Part shown: piece by piece, positions 1 through 11,970 of the stretch
Layout of the letters: the number at the start of each line of letters is the position of its first letter
How positions within the stretch are numbered: the stretch's first letter is position 1
Source of the DNA: Leptodontidium sp. MPI-SDFR-AT-0119
Taxonomy: Eukaryota; Ascomycota; Leotiomycetes; Helotiales; Leptodontidiaceae
Direction: 5' to 3'
NCBI GenBank assembly: GCA_020726505.1
Contig: JAHLEZ010000001.1
Coordinates: 1,612,001-1,676,000, forward strand
DNA length: 64,000 nucleotides
Made by a program: the position numbers and the translations under genes
The notes under the pieces: model-generated
What the model was told of the DNA's origin: nothing
The model's database searches: none
Seen by the model: only the letters and a program-made list of their open reading frames with translations

Positions 1-1209
1 CTGGGGACATACTATTTCGATGGTTTTGGGTGGCGGAGATGACTTCAGACAGAAGACTTGAAGACATCTGGTCCCAATATCTGAGAAGAAGTTGTGAAGT
101 TGCGGTAACGGCGTCATTTTTGAGAGAAGATGGTGTAGGTATGATATTGATAGGTGATATCGGGATATGTGTTGATGGTGATGGAGCTGTTACGAAACGA
201 GCTTGAAATAAAATTAAAGAAAGACGCTGGCTGATAAAACGAAGAATTGAAAGACAAGATAGAATCAGAGGGAAAGACAGAATAACAAAGACCGCCAGAA
301 ATGATCGTGGTTGCAGCTTATGGAACTGCGCTGTGGGATACTTTCTTTCAAAAGTGCGGATGCCAAAGGCTATATACTGAGGTCCGAATGCATAGGATTA
401 CATGAGAAAGATGGACGCGCTGCTAGGGGCAACGCGATATCAAATCATTAAATTAGCAAGAGTCAGTGACACAATACGTAGACAGCCGGTGGCGCCAGCC
501 TTGCCATTCTCAGAGTCGCGGAGCAACGGGTACTTCGAGCCATGATACAAGAGACAACTCCTTGCGCCGGGGATGAGTTGCTATGGCTGACAAAGTCCAC
601 TTAGACCTGGAATGCAGAAGACATCGGTGCCTGAATCCTTTCTGCAGCGTAGTACTGCGGCTGGAGAAAACACATCAGCACGCCGAAGATGCAGAGTCTC
701 AGGTCAAGGGGATGGCGAGAACGCTATTAGGGGACTTGAATATCCCGCGGGGAGGGCTCCGGGAAGGGATGGAGAAATGTAGTGATTGCAAGGATCCTGT
801 ATGGGGAAAGCTTATCTTGTACAACAATTTCCAGAGTGCTCATCCCTCGCAGTAAGGCATGTTCTCGTGTAAGCAACCCGGACTCAAGGGGTGGTGTTCG
901 GTTACAGCCAATCGCGTCAACAAGGGATGGCTAAGCGAGCAAGGAGCATTCTCTGTATCCCTATGTGCAACCACGGTATCTGTAGAATCTGTGATCGTCG
1001 CTCACTGTTATTTCATGCTTCATTGGCGATACAGCTGTGAGCAACCTAGCATGTTGAGATCCCATGGCGCGGATAGGCAAAATGAAAATGAACTCCACGT
1101 TCTATTGGCCATATCTAGGTTACCAACGCCGAATGATGAAATCTGCTTCCGAAACCTGGTGTTACTGGAAAGATAAGGTCGCCCGACCCAGGTCGGCGAA
1201 GACCTTCTT
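1..1209. other. Left-edge intergenic region
   Basis: I see no supportable gene here. Two short plus-strand frames (583-855 and 859-1176) lack splice logic, recognisable motifs or family resemblance. The region is the downstream flank of the aldehyde dehydrogenase gene. It may also include the promoter of a gene lying off the left edge. Confidence 0.5.
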
Positions 1210-2713
1210 CTACTTAGGGTAGTCCTTGACGTGGAAACTCTTCAGTTTCACGAACTGGTCGAATCCAAACCTGCTTAAAGTTTGGCCCTTTCCAGAGTTC
1301 TTCCAGCCCGTCCACGCAAGATCCTGCAAATTGTCAGCCCTGTGGATCGTAACAAGGGAATATGTAGATCTTACCGGACTTGGGAAATCGCATCTATTGA
1401 CGAAAACAGTCCCTGCGTCAACATCCTCTGCCAACTCTGCTCCTTTGGCGGTATCCTTCGTCCAGATGGAGGCAGTCAAACCAAATTCGCTGTCGTTCAT
1501 CAACTTGATAGCCTCCGAGTCATTCTTGACTTTCATGACGGGAATAACAGGACCGAAAGTCTCCTCCGTCATAACAACCATTTCATGCGTGACGTTTGTC
1601 AGAAGCGTCGGCTTGACGAAATTGCCTTCAGGCGGAGGCGACTTGAACGATTCATTGTCTGGAGTAGCATCCTTCGCACCCTTGTCAAGTGCGTCCTTGA
1701 TATGAGCTTCGATTGCTTCTTTTGACCGTTTTGAGATCACAGGGCCAACATGTGTCCCCTTGTCAAAAGGATCGCCGAGCTTGTATCCCGCAAGAACCTT
1801 CTGGACAGCTTCTACGAATTCATCATGGATCTTCTCGTCAACATAGACTCGCTCCAAGCTACAGCAACTTTGACCAGAGTTGAAAATGGCCCCATCCACG
1901 ATTTCTTCAGCTGCCCAAGCAATATCAACATCCGATCGAATGTATGCTGGGTCCTTGCCACCAAGTTCCAAGCCAACGCCCACTATCCGATCTGCTGCAG
2001 CCTTCTGAACTGCGAGTCCTCCGGGAACAGATCCAGTGAAGCAAACCAGAGCAATTTGTGGATCTCTAACGATGGCCTCAATAGTCGTGGGCGAGCCACA
2101 GTGGAAATATTGAATCACATTCGAAGGAAGTCCGGCTTCTGTGAATATGGAGGATATGTGCTCGACAATGGTTGGGGTCTGCGGTGAAGGCTTGAGTATA
2201 ACAGAGTTTCCAGAGAGAAGGGCTGGTATGAGGGAGTTCATAAGGATCAAATATGGGTACTATAGACAGTTAGCCAGCATTTCAGTAACTCTATTGGCTT
2301 CAACGTACGTTCCATGCGAATAAAATAAGGACTGGTCCCACTGGAACCTTTCGGATGAATCTCTTGAATCCTTTTTCTGCCTCGCCATCTGTGTCCTTCA
2401 AAGTGTCTTCACTGATCTTCAGAAGATATTCGCCTCTCTTGACCGCAGTCGTCACCTCTTTGGCGGTATACGCAATGGGTCGTCCCATTTGTTCCGTCAG
2501 CTCCTTTGCCAACTCATCTTGCTTATTCTCTAACAGCTTGAGAGCCTTCTTCACAATGGCTTGTCTATCTGCGAGAGAAGTCTTGCGGAAACTCAGGAAT
2601 GCCTCAGTTGCCACCTTAGGAAGTAGCTGGAGGTCTGCAGCCGAGATGCCAGTTCTGGTCAACACTGGCTTGTTGGTGGTTGGGGAGATGGTGGTAATAG
2701 TTTCGACAGACAT
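1210..2713 (-). CDS. NAD(P)-dependent aldehyde dehydrogenase
   Basis: This gene encodes an aldehyde dehydrogenase superfamily enzyme, which oxidises an aldehyde to the acid using NAD(P). I model three exons, complement(1210-1323, 1375-2259, 2309-2713), giving 467 aa. Both introns (51 and 49 nt) have GT-AG ends and keep frame; the downstream one is a multiple of three and contains no stop, so an unspliced reading would insert 17 residues. The catalytic glutamate motif ELGGKD (Glu near residue 233) and the nucleophile motif GQSC (Cys near 267) are 34 residues apart, as the family expects. A typical substrate-domain segment with EETFGPV follows. No targeting peptide is evident, so it is probably cytosolic. 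The overall look is closest to the succinate-semialdehyde dehydrogenase-like group, but the substrate cannot be told from sequence. It diverges from ESF2 across about 240 bp. Confidence 0.9.
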
Positions 2714-2952
2714 CTTGGAGTTTTGGATCGTTGTTGAAGAGAGAAATAGAGAAAGGGCCGGTCAGAGTGGGATAAATATCTTGTCGCGCCCTCCGCCCAC
2801 ACGAATCAGTGTACCCCACCAAGGCTATCGTACTGCCCGATTTACTGCCGGTTACAGGGGTCCCGCCGCCTACCAAACCTTATTTTTCCGACTGCCAAAA
2901 ACTTTCCCAGCCCTGTCGCATCCTGCCTCAGTTCAATACAACCACACACAAC
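2714..2952. promoter_or_regulatory. Shared divergent promoter, aldehyde dehydrogenase / ESF2
   Basis: About 240 bp separate the two start codons, so both genes must take their core promoters from this stretch. The plus-strand ESF2 frame stays open upstream of its ATG through part of it, but that extension is leader, not protein. No single TATA element stands out. Confidence 0.5.
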
Positions 2953-3906
2953 ATGACGACTCGAAAGCACAACGAATTCCTCGACGCGGAGGAGAGCGAG
3001 GATGACCAAAGTCAGGGTTATGACTCGGAGATTGAGGATTTGAAAAAGGGTGGCAGAAGTCCCAAGCGGAGGAAAGTGGACAGTGACGACGATGAAGCAG
3101 AGTTGGATAACAATTCCGAGGAAGAGAAAGAGGCGGATGAATCCAAGGAGGAACCAAAAGATACGAAGGCATTAAAACGGAAATCGCGCGATACAGAGGG
3201 CGTAACAGAGCTTCCTGGCGTTTCCAAACCTCTCTCGAAAAAGAACCTCGTTGCGACAGCTGCAGCCATAAAGAAATCCGGCGTCGTCTACTTATCCCGA
3301 ATACCACCCTTCATGAAACCACAAAAGCTTCGATCGCTTCTTGAGCCATACGGTCCCATCAATCGTATCTTCATGACACCCGAGGACCCTACATCGCATA
3401 CACGGAGAGTTCGCAATGGAGGGAACAAGAAGAGATCGTTCGTCGACGGCTGGGTTGAATTTGTCAACAAGGTACATGCGAAGCATGTTTGTGAGCTGTT
3501 GAACGCAAAGACAATTGGCGGCAAGAAAGGCACATATTACCATGACGATGTGTGGAATCTACTTTACTTGAAGGGCTTCAAGTGGAACAATCTGACGGAG
3601 CAAATTGCCTCGGAGAATGCAGAGCGGGCCAGCAGAATGAGGGCAGAGATCAGCAAGACTACGAAGGAGAACAAGGAGTTCGTGCAGAATGTGGAACGGG
3701 CTAAGATGTTGGAGGGTATGGAGGCGAAAAAGGCTGCGAAGAGGAGAAAGGAAGTTGAAGAGACAAGCCAGAGCATTGTACCCACGAAGGAGGGGAAGAA
3801 GGGTGGAGAACGTGCACGGCTGTTCAAGCAGACGCCAGTTGCAACAAAGAGGCGACCAGAGGACCAACCAGAGCAGGTCAAGAGGGTGTTGAGCAAGATA
3901 TTCTAG
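2953..3906 (+). CDS. ESF2: Esf2/ABT1-type pre-rRNA processing factor
   Basis: An intronless gene of 317 aa. The N-terminal third is highly acidic with basic patches (typical of nucleolar proteins), with EESEDD and a KRRKVDSDDD stretch. A single RRM-like domain follows at roughly residues 108-205, starting at SGVVYLSRIPPFM and including VRNGGNKKRSFVDGWVEF. A charged C-terminal helix is rich in Lys, Arg and Glu. This order and the RIPPFM signature match the Esf2/ABT1 family, which acts in the small-subunit processome at the early 18S rRNA cleavages in the nucleolus. The start at 2953 (ATGACGACTCG) is preferred over the upstream in-frame extension because family members begin with a short acidic tail. 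Its 3' end faces the decayed minus-strand gene 90 bp away. Confidence 0.93.
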   Translation: MTTRKHNEFLDAEESEDDQSQGYDSEIEDLKKGGRSPKRRKVDSDDDEAELDNNSEEEKEADESKEEPKDTKALKRKSRDTEGVTELPGVSKPLSKKNLVATAAAIKKSGVVYLSRIPPFMKPQKLRSLLEPYGPINRIFMTPEDPTSHTRRVRNGGNKKRSFVDGWVEFVNKVHAKHVCELLNAKTIGGKKGTYYHDDVWNLLYLKGFKWNNLTEQIASENAERASRMRAEISKTTKENKEFVQNVERAKMLEGMEAKKAAKRRKEVEETSQSIVPTKEGKKGGERARLFKQTPVATKRRPEDQPEQVKRVLSKIF

Positions 3907-3996
3907 ATTGGAAATCATCGAATACAACAAATTGCTAGGCCAGATCAGCGCTGTGCCAAAATTGTCCCTGGGTTATTCGGCAAACATTTCCATGCC

Positions 3997-4661
3997 TCAC
4001 GAAACGAAGCAGCTTGTTTCGTCAATCTCGTTTCTAGCCTTGCCGATGAGTTCAGAAAGATCTTTGTTCGCTTTTCGAATCTCCTTAGGTCTATCAATTC
4101 GCCGCAAACCCAACTCTACCTTCCACGCACTTGCCGCGTTGAATATTCCTTCATATCACACTCCAATTTCCTCGATTCCCCGGAACAGTGTAGCTTAATG
4201 GCCAGCAGACTTACCCTTGAAGAAATTATCAAGCCCTCCCTGATTTTCGGATAACAGTTCTTGTTGTCCTGCTCAATGACCTGCAACAGAAAGTATGAAG
4301 TCCTCGTAAGATGTTCATTTCTCTTCGTGAAAACCAAGATGGTATTTTTCGCGTAGTTCTTTCTACCGCATAGTTTGACTGCGCGGGGATTCTATCCTTC
4401 TGCTTATGTACCCGTGTAATGTTGTTTGACTTTGACTTCGTGGTCGTATTTGTCTTCGTATGATTTCCAACTTGGAGGCAGTTTCCCAAGGTCTGAGTGT
4501 AGCTTAGTGATATTTCCTGTTTCACAGTCGAAGAATACTGTCCATAACCCCAATTCCTGGTCTCGTACTTATAACTCGCTGCTGATTGATGCTGCCCCAT
4601 CTTTGCTTCGATGCTTCATTCCCCCCTCGTCCTTCTTTACCATGTCATCTTCACTCTTCAT
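3997..4661 (-). pseudogene. Decayed minus-strand coding region, function unknown
   Basis: Read on the minus strand from an ATG at 4661, the frame shows protein-like composition but is broken. It passes a TAA at 4569-4571, continues about 50 residues including LWTVFFDCETGNITKL and KLPPSWKSYEDKYDHE, then meets TAA and TAG about four codons apart. It resumes as LCGRKNYAKNTILVF through NKNCYPKIREG. A frame change then leads to LDNFFKG, a plausible GTAAGT...AG intron of about 66 nt, and a clean tail containing WKVELGLRRIDRPKEIRKAN that ends in TGA at 3997-3999. All three stops are one C-to-T change from Gln codons. I do not recognise the family. An unusual intron arrangement could instead explain some breaks; the 33-nt interval spanning the TAA/TAG pair has GT-AG ends but is shorter than other introns here. 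Confidence 0.4.
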
Positions 4662-5452
4662 CTTCTCCTAATGAAGAAGAAGTTTTGTGCAAATCAACGA
4701 GGTGACTGAGATTAGAGCCACAGTTACGTGACCAATAAGACTGATGTTCAACATAGTTTGCTGAGTAGCCGCTACAGCAACCCGAATCCTACTTCCATCA
4801 CAACTTACTCCAGGCGTGAATCTGGAATGGGCCCACTCTTCACATCATACGCTGAACCGTACAAGCTGCTCTTCGAATCGTGTGATTCCCCCATCCTTCT
4901 ACCTCGAGTATATTACAATCCCAAGCTCACTTGACAAGTAGTTGTGATTCCAGAGCTAATCCTAGTAGCGGCCTGATTTTCCGCCCTTAAGCTTGCTTTC
5001 ATTAGAAATAAGCTACTGAATCTACAGCCCATCATTGTACCATTGATATTTGCAAGTAGCGGGATCATGGGATATTCGTTGCCAGTGGGCAGGCTTTAGA
5101 TGGGCAGACCTTGACAGATACGTTTAAATAGACGATGCGAGCTGTTCGGATTTTGGTGCCGCTGAGGAATTCGTGTTATTTGAGGTTGGATAATAGCAAT
5201 ATCCAGAAGTGGGTCGTGGCTGGAAGGGTGGATTCTTTGAGTGAACAATTGTTTGGATGTTTGTCGTGCTGCGGCTGCGGCACTGCCTGTGGTGATATGA
5301 GGTGTGCGTTTTGCTTCGGACTGTGTATATAATGACTGACATAAGAGAGATACTGCGTTGAATAGATGCATAGTCAGATGCAGTAAGGTGCTTGATTCTT
5401 TAAACGCCAAATGGGTATCAATGCTTGCTTTGCTCTAAGTACAGGGAAGTGT
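4662..5452. other. Intergenic, no gene seen
   Basis: Only short overlapping frames on both strands occur here, none with splice-consistent extension or recognisable motifs. It lies between the decayed gene and the 3' end of ASA1, so it probably contains the ASA1 3' flank. Confidence 0.5.
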
Positions 5453-6867
5453 TCAGTAAATATCCCACAGACTGACCTTCCCATCTTTACTACCAGCAGC
5501 GAGCCAATGCGCTGTCTTAGCTTTCCATAGCCTCTCCTCTTTGACAGTCATAGCTGTTCCTGTCTTGGCTAACTCGTTACTCCTTTCTTCCTCTTCCTTG
5601 CTCTCAATATCGGCAAAGGCTACGGAATAGCAACCGTCCTTATGCCACTTTAACACCGCTAGGTCCTTCATACCCTTCGCACCATACACTCTTACTCGGG
5701 AATCCCAGCCTGCAGTCGCAAAGACTTTCCCGTCATTCCGAATCCGTAAGCTTTGCTGGCCTGCGTGTTTTGACTGGAGGGTCTTTAGAGGCATGCTCTC
5801 GATCGCCATGATGACATTTTCGGCTGCGACTGGAATGGGGTGTTTGGCGATGATGGCATCAGCCGAGGAGGTAAGGTAGAAATCTCTTGCGGGGGATACA
5901 TCGAGTGAGAGAATGGGTTGGGTGTGTGCTTGGGTTGTGTAGAGGGGAGACCAAGTGGAGTTGGCGAGCTGGGAGACACTCGTATGGCCGCTTTCGTACG
6001 CAGCGATCACGGTAAGATGGGCAGTCTGAGGATGGTAGAACAGAGACACGGCCATCACCATCCCACCTTTGAACGAAGGGGGACTCGGAACAGTGTGAAT
6101 GCGCTTTGACGATGGCAAATGGAAGATGTCAACCTGATAGGATGAGCGTAATCCGGGTAGAAGGAAGGAAGGAATCCAGGCAAACGTACGGTTTCGGAGC
6201 TGAGGGTGTTGGGCACCGCTATCAATAGCTCTTCATCAGAGCTTTGTAATGGGCACTGCGCGAATGAGCAGAAGTTCATCGTGTTGACATGGAGCACATA
6301 GAGGAGCCATGGCTCTCTCCGCGGCTCGGGCGGCGCGTCAACCGGCAAAACGATGCTCATGGACGCTTCATCATCTTCTGATAGCTTCCATGCGATGAGC
6401 TTGTTATCTTTGCCATGCCTGCGAGAATGTCAGAAAAATGGAAGATGCAGGATGCTCGAAATAGGTAAGTCAGAGGGAAGGAATGCTTTGACAGTCGGTC
6501 TGATGTCGGAGGTATGTAGGGTAAGATTTCAAATAAGCTGTGATTTGTTCCTATTTCCAGCACACACGCGGGATCTTATCTCCTCTGCTCAGAAATAGTA
6601 CCCGCCCAACAACAGATAGATTAAAGAACAATCGAAACAGACTCACGTGATGAGCTTCTCAGGCCCCCAAGCGCTGGCTCCAAGGATAGCACCCTCATGG
6701 GCTCTCCAGACAGCAACTGGTCTCTTCGTTGCGAGGCTCCAAATGACTATCCAACCTTCTGCGTCGCCAGTAACAAGTCGGCTGTTCGAACGTATGAATG
6801 TGGTCGAGTGGATTTGAGAGCCATGACCACGCAGGATGTAAGCTGGCTGGGCCGGGGGTAAAGCCAT
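5453..6867 (-). CDS. ASA1: ASTRA-associated WD-repeat protein Asa1
   Basis: I model three exons, complement(5453-6133, 6190-6418, 6647-6867), giving 376 aa, with introns of 56 and 228 nt. Every junction has GT-AG ends and the phases add up exactly. The protein opens with [17 protein letters not shown], the first blade of a WD40 propeller. It carries further WD-like blades ([44 protein letters not shown]) and ends in [17 protein letters not shown], a closing blade typical of Asa1. Asa1 is a subunit of the ASTRA complex (with Tra1, Tti1, Tti2, Tel2, Rvb1/2), linked to PIKK maturation and chromatin. The 228-nt intron is long for this window; a stop-free alternative through it was not found. Confidence 0.9.
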
Positions 6868-9518
6868 GAACGCCGTTGCTTTGTTAGGATTAGACTTCTC
6901 TAGCAGAGATTCTATTAATGAACTTGGTCTGATCTGGTCCGGGATTTAGGTTGTGGTTGACAGCCGCCGTGTCAGGTTGGTTCTGTTGATGCTTTTCGGT
7001 GGTCGCAAGGATCTCGTACTCGCCATCTGATGCTCCTAAACTTGCGAATCCTCTATGCGTCGTCAAGCTTTTCATGGTCTGTTTGCTATTTGGAGTAACG
7101 AGACTCTAGATGCATATCAAGTTGACACGGGTTGAGATCCCTTTGAAGATAAATAAGCAATTACTTTTCGGTACCTTAATCTAATTTTGATGGTCCTGTC
7201 TTTGTCCTGATTGCCCCCCTTTGCAGAATTCCTAAACACCACCCACGTGATTACAGTTATATTTGGGGCACTGGAAGCGAAATCTGGGGCGATCCCGATG
7301 CCTCAACTTTAACCCAACCCTCCCACTAATTCCCCGCTGCAAGTCAGACTGAACCCTAGCCAAGAGAGCTTTGACGGGGTTCGAACTGGTGATTTGATGC
7401 AAAAGAGGGCAGGGCAGGATGGAAGGCCAGTGCTGCAGGGGAGGATAGGTGCATGCTGCAACCAAAACCACGACCAGAGTTGAGTTTCGGCTCTTTTCAT
7501 GAACTCCTCCTGACCTTTCCCAGGCAATTGTACGAACCTCACGGAAGCCTTGACGGCTCTTGGACATCACAACCTCCGCCTCGCCATCCCCATCCCCCCA
7601 CCTCTGAGAAGTCTGAAGGCTTCCTGCAGCAAGGACAATCAGACAGCTGCTGCTATCCGCCAGAATTCTCTCAACATTTTTTTCCTGCTCGTGGCCCGTC
7701 TCGGCGCTCGTTGCAGAAGTCTCTGATCGGCGAGTCGACTTGCTTTAGAAGCACCGCGAGCCAGGTGAGGTGAGGTTCAGGTTGTTGTTTTTCGGCAAAC
7801 ATGACATCCGAAGTCCCAGATCTCCTTCTCCTCTCACACGCACGGCGAACAGAGCTTGTTTGACCAACCGTGGCTGTGCTGGAAGGGAGCTACCCGCGCA
7901 TCAAGAATAGATCGCCATCAGGGGCAAGCTTTTGCACCCTGACCGCGGCCCAATGAGCTGTCTCTGTCAACCCCAAGGCTTGGGAGGCTGCGAGCTTTGC
8001 GGCAGCTCTGTGACAGCAGGCTGACAGCCGCGCACTCTCTTCCAAGGGAGGCAAGTTTGGTCCGATGTCATGTCATATTATTGTTCCGCCAACATCTGTG
8101 GGTGCAAGGAAGGGAAAGGAGAGTAAAGGAAAGAATGTGCCGATCTGCAAAAAATCCAATCTATATCCCGTGGCGGGCAGATCTCGCTATTGCCATTTGG
8201 ACGTTTTGAGGACGAAAAGCAGACAATGGATTGGTGTGGACGGCAGGTGGGGGAGGAAAGAGGCTTGATTTAGATGCGCCTCTGACGATGCAGCCAGGAT
8301 AAATACCGGACTCCCAACTCCAACACCCGGGATTATTGGATCGTTGGACCTTGCTTGGAAGCAATAACTTCTGGAAGCCGAGGCGGGATGGGCCCTGGCG
8401 AGGACGGGCAGCTCAACCTTGACTGAGCTTCCAAGTGAATTATGGTACGGAGATAGAGACAGTTGTGGTGCTTTCAGAAAGTAGAACAAGTCTAAATGTA
8501 AAATTTACCAAGCTGTATCTGTATCTGTGTCCTGACCGCATCGTCTCCTCCTCCCCGATCTATGACAACATGCAGACAGTCTCGAGCAGTCAGCCACAAC
8601 AAGATCTTAAAAAGACGGATCTCCTCGATTCTGTTGCTTATGTATGGCTTGTGACCCTCTCCCTCATGGTGGGCATCTATTGTGTAGCTTCAACCCCCTT
8701 TCTCCTCTCGATCTCCCCCCTCTGTGTTCACTCCCACCTACTTAGTACTTCCACATACACCTGGCTGACGGTCTCACAGAGACAAATCGCCTTCCGAAAG
8801 GAATCTCCTGTGCATTTGTATCTCGTTGCACAACCTTCCTCCCCTCTTCTCCTCTCTGCCCTTCCCTCTCCTCTCCACAACTGCAACTGCAACTGCCTCG
8901 ATTCCAGCGTAACGAAGGCCCGCGTGCAGTTACTCCTGTTCCCTGGCTCTGGAGCCGAGAGAAGGAGAGTGAGCCAGCCCAGGACAGGCGTCTTCATCTG
9001 AATCTCAATAAGTAATAATAACCAGTCGCGCCCACCCTGCGTGGATCATCGTCGCTGCCGACTCCAACCAGCCAGCCAGACCAGACTTTGTTGACTTCCA
9101 ATCTACTTTCTACATCTATTTTCTCAACCCTCCCTCTACGAAAACCACACTGCACTGCACTGTACAATTCAGTTCAATCCCTTCACCAACCTTCATTCCA
9201 AATACCCACGCATCTCCTTGGACTAATAGTCAAATACCCACCTAAAAGCTGCATACACTCGGCAATCCCTTTTTCTTGGCCCAGGAAGGTTTCAGTCTCT
9301 TGGAGTCTCGCCCTCCTGGTAGCTTCGGATATTCCTGTCTCCGCAAGAATCTCTCCTCTCCCACCCACATCTTCAGCTCACTCACCCTGCATCCCCGTCC
9401 CTGTCCGCCGCCTTCGTCCCCACCAGACGTCGACCATCATCAGCAAGTGTCTGCCAGCCATTGCTGCAATCCCTGGCATTGGGCCAAAAGCCTGGAGGTC
9501 TTCCGGATTCACTTGTGA
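6868..9518. other. Long intergenic region and leader of the Zn2Cys6 gene
   Basis: The left part is the promoter side of ASA1. A 61-codon minus frame at 6890-7075 lies just upstream of the ASA1 ATG and is probably chance or a leader ORF. The right part, about 8500-9500, is strongly pyrimidine-rich on the plus strand (runs such as CCTCCCCTCTTCTCCTCTC). It contains several small ATG frames that stop before the main start, which looks like a long transcribed leader. No other gene is supported. Confidence 0.5.
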
Positions 9519-11970
9519 ATGCCAATGTCAGCAGGAGGCCATAGCCCACCAACAAAGGTATTCACTGCGATCCATCGCAGACCAGAGCCTTCATCGTGGC
9601 GGGCTACGAGAGCCAAGGCTATCTTGTGTCGGCTTTCGATTTCGACTATCCTTTCCAACCTTCACCTCTGTACTCGGCTTCAACTGCCTCTGACCTAACA
9701 TTAATTGGCGATCAACAATTCACGCCACCAGCCTACCACATTGGGGACATTAGCCCTCCTCCGCCCAAGCGGCAGCGCATTTCCACACCTCAACATAGCA
9801 ACCACAATTCCAAGGGCAATACTCAGATGACAGCATTAGCTACGACGGAGCTGGCGGAGGAGAGGGGGCCCATCACAGCAGCTGCGAATAAGCCAAAGAG
9901 AGTCAGGACGGGATGTCTCACATGCCGGGAACGCCATCTCAAATGTGATGAAGGTGAGCAGAAAGGTTCAGAGCTGTCTGCAGATGTTCACCGAGCTGAC
10001 TGGTGAAAGGATACACAAGCAACAGCCAGCAATGTCAGAATTGTCGGAAATCAAGTCGAGTTTGTAAGAGAGGGGTACGGTTAAACTTCATAGATACTAC
10101 TGTCAAGAGCCCGCCAATCATCCCACCAACAGCTGACTGGAAAGGTCTTACTCCTGTCCCAAGTAAATTCCGAATGCTAACATATCATAGTAAAATTTCT
10201 AGACGAGTCTCGAGAAATTGCATCCGAATACAAAGGTGGCCTGGGTAGATATGCCCACCTCGATCAGACGATTACCCCCCCTCGCGAAGCACCCCTCCAA
10301 TACCCCGTCCGGACAATGGCAGAGGACAATTCGTTGCCTCCAATACAATCATCTGGGCCATATTCAGACAATGGATTGAGCGCCAAGAACGAATACTCCC
10401 AATCGCGAAGAGCAAGCCGGCATCATTCCCATACTGGTAGTGAATCTTTCCTCACTGCACCACCGTCAACTTCCTACAGCAACCCTGAACCACCAAGTCC
10501 CACAAGCGAAACTCGTCGATATCTCAATTCACCAGAAGAAGTACTTTTCATGCAAGTCTTCGTTGAGGAAGTTGGTCTTTGGATGGACAGTATGGATTCA
10601 CAAAAACACTTCTCAAGAATACTCCCGTTTCATGCTCTGTCGGAACCCATGCTGCTCAACGCTTTCCTTGCATGCGGTGCTCGTCATTTGACCTTAGTCA
10701 ACCCGATGTATCACGAAGATAAAGCACTGTTCTACTACGATACGGCGACCACCCAATTATTGCGCTCGTTACAAAACCCTGACAGAGATACCGTCTGTTG
10801 TGCCACCACTGCGGTGATTCTGAACGTTTACGAAATTATGTCCGAACGAGCAATGCAACGAATGAACCACATTGCTGGTGCCCGAGCTTTGATTAAGGAG
10901 TGTGGTTGGAACGCAAGAAGCACAGGAGTTGGTGCAGCTTGTTTCTGGCTGAATGTTGGTATGGAGCTTCTGAGTTGTCTTCATTTCAATTGGCAAGTTG
11001 CGTGGGAGCCAGATCAATGGGGCGTGGATATGAATCTTCAGGCCGAGACAGAATCCGGAAAGGAGGAGGTTTGGGTCCACCGAATGCTCTACATTGTTGG
11101 AAAGATTGCCAATTTCCGTGCTTCAATTCCCCGGTTCCAAGAGGCATCACCACATGATGAGCAAATTCGACTTCAGGCCAGATTTTCGGAGTGGAAGAGA
11201 CTAAAGGACTTGTGTGACAGCTGGGACTTGAACATTCCGAGGACAATGCAGCCGATGGGTTACCTACACCCTGACCAAACCAGTTCGAAATCCGCCTTTC
11301 CGGAAGTTTGGTGAGCAAACACTTCTAATTTATTGCAAAACATGCTAATCAAATAAGGCTCATCAAACGTGCCACAATCGTGGGTCGTTTGTTCTACCAC
11401 ACTGCTATGTGTCTACTAGCACAGATCAACCCATTGATGTCCAAAGACGCACACGAGATGAACAAGATGCAAATGCATCATGCTCATCTGATTTGTGGTA
11501 TTGTTGCACATGTCAAGGATAGAGGTGTGGCCAGTGTTGCTTTACGATCACTCGCCATTGCTGCCGAGTGCCTTGTTGCTCGTCGTGAACAAGACGAAGT
11601 CTTAGAGATCTTTGAGAAGATTCGAAAGGAGACTGGATGGAAAGTTGGGTTTATTGGCAAGGAATTGAAGGCGAAATGGGGATGGCCAAGTGAGGAAGCA
11701 CAACTACCACCGCAAGTTCCACAGACCTCACTAGGCCAGTTTTACCCCTCGACGACACAAGCACCAACCACGAGTCTACCACCAGCGCCGCCTCCAGCTA
11801 GACCGGCTATTCCCAGTGGCATCCTCAATCCTCTATTGGCTAAGGCTGACTTCTCGTTGCCGAATCACCCCTATCAACAGTACTACCAACCTCCAAATAC
11901 ACAGGCTCCGAATCACTTCCCTCCGCCGCCGCCGACGTCACACCACCAATTTCCACCACCTTACGCCTGA
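9519..11970 (+). CDS. Zn(II)2Cys6 fungal transcription factor
   Basis: Five exons: 9519-9557, 9611-9953, 10010-10144, 10191-11310 and 11358-11970, giving 749 aa with all phases consistent. The DNA-binding domain has six cysteines at about residues 115, 118, 125, 136, 139 and 146 (CX2C-X6-C-X10-CX2C-X6-C), preceded by a basic KPKRVRTG. An intron falls between the third and fourth cysteines. The middle region (QVFVEEVGLWMDS onward) is the helical fungal-specific transcription factor domain, and the tail is rich in Pro and Gln. It should be a nuclear DNA-binding regulator; target genes are not deducible. The ATG at 9519 follows an in-frame stop; a second ATG two codons later (9525) is equally possible. 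The first exon is only 39 nt and its GTATTC...GAG intron is the least certain junction. Confidence 0.88.

Noticed and set aside
583..855. 90-codon frame with CxxC-like pairs near the left edge
   Set aside because: The cysteines are not in a zinc-binding arrangement I recognise, and no flanking exon or promoter supports it.
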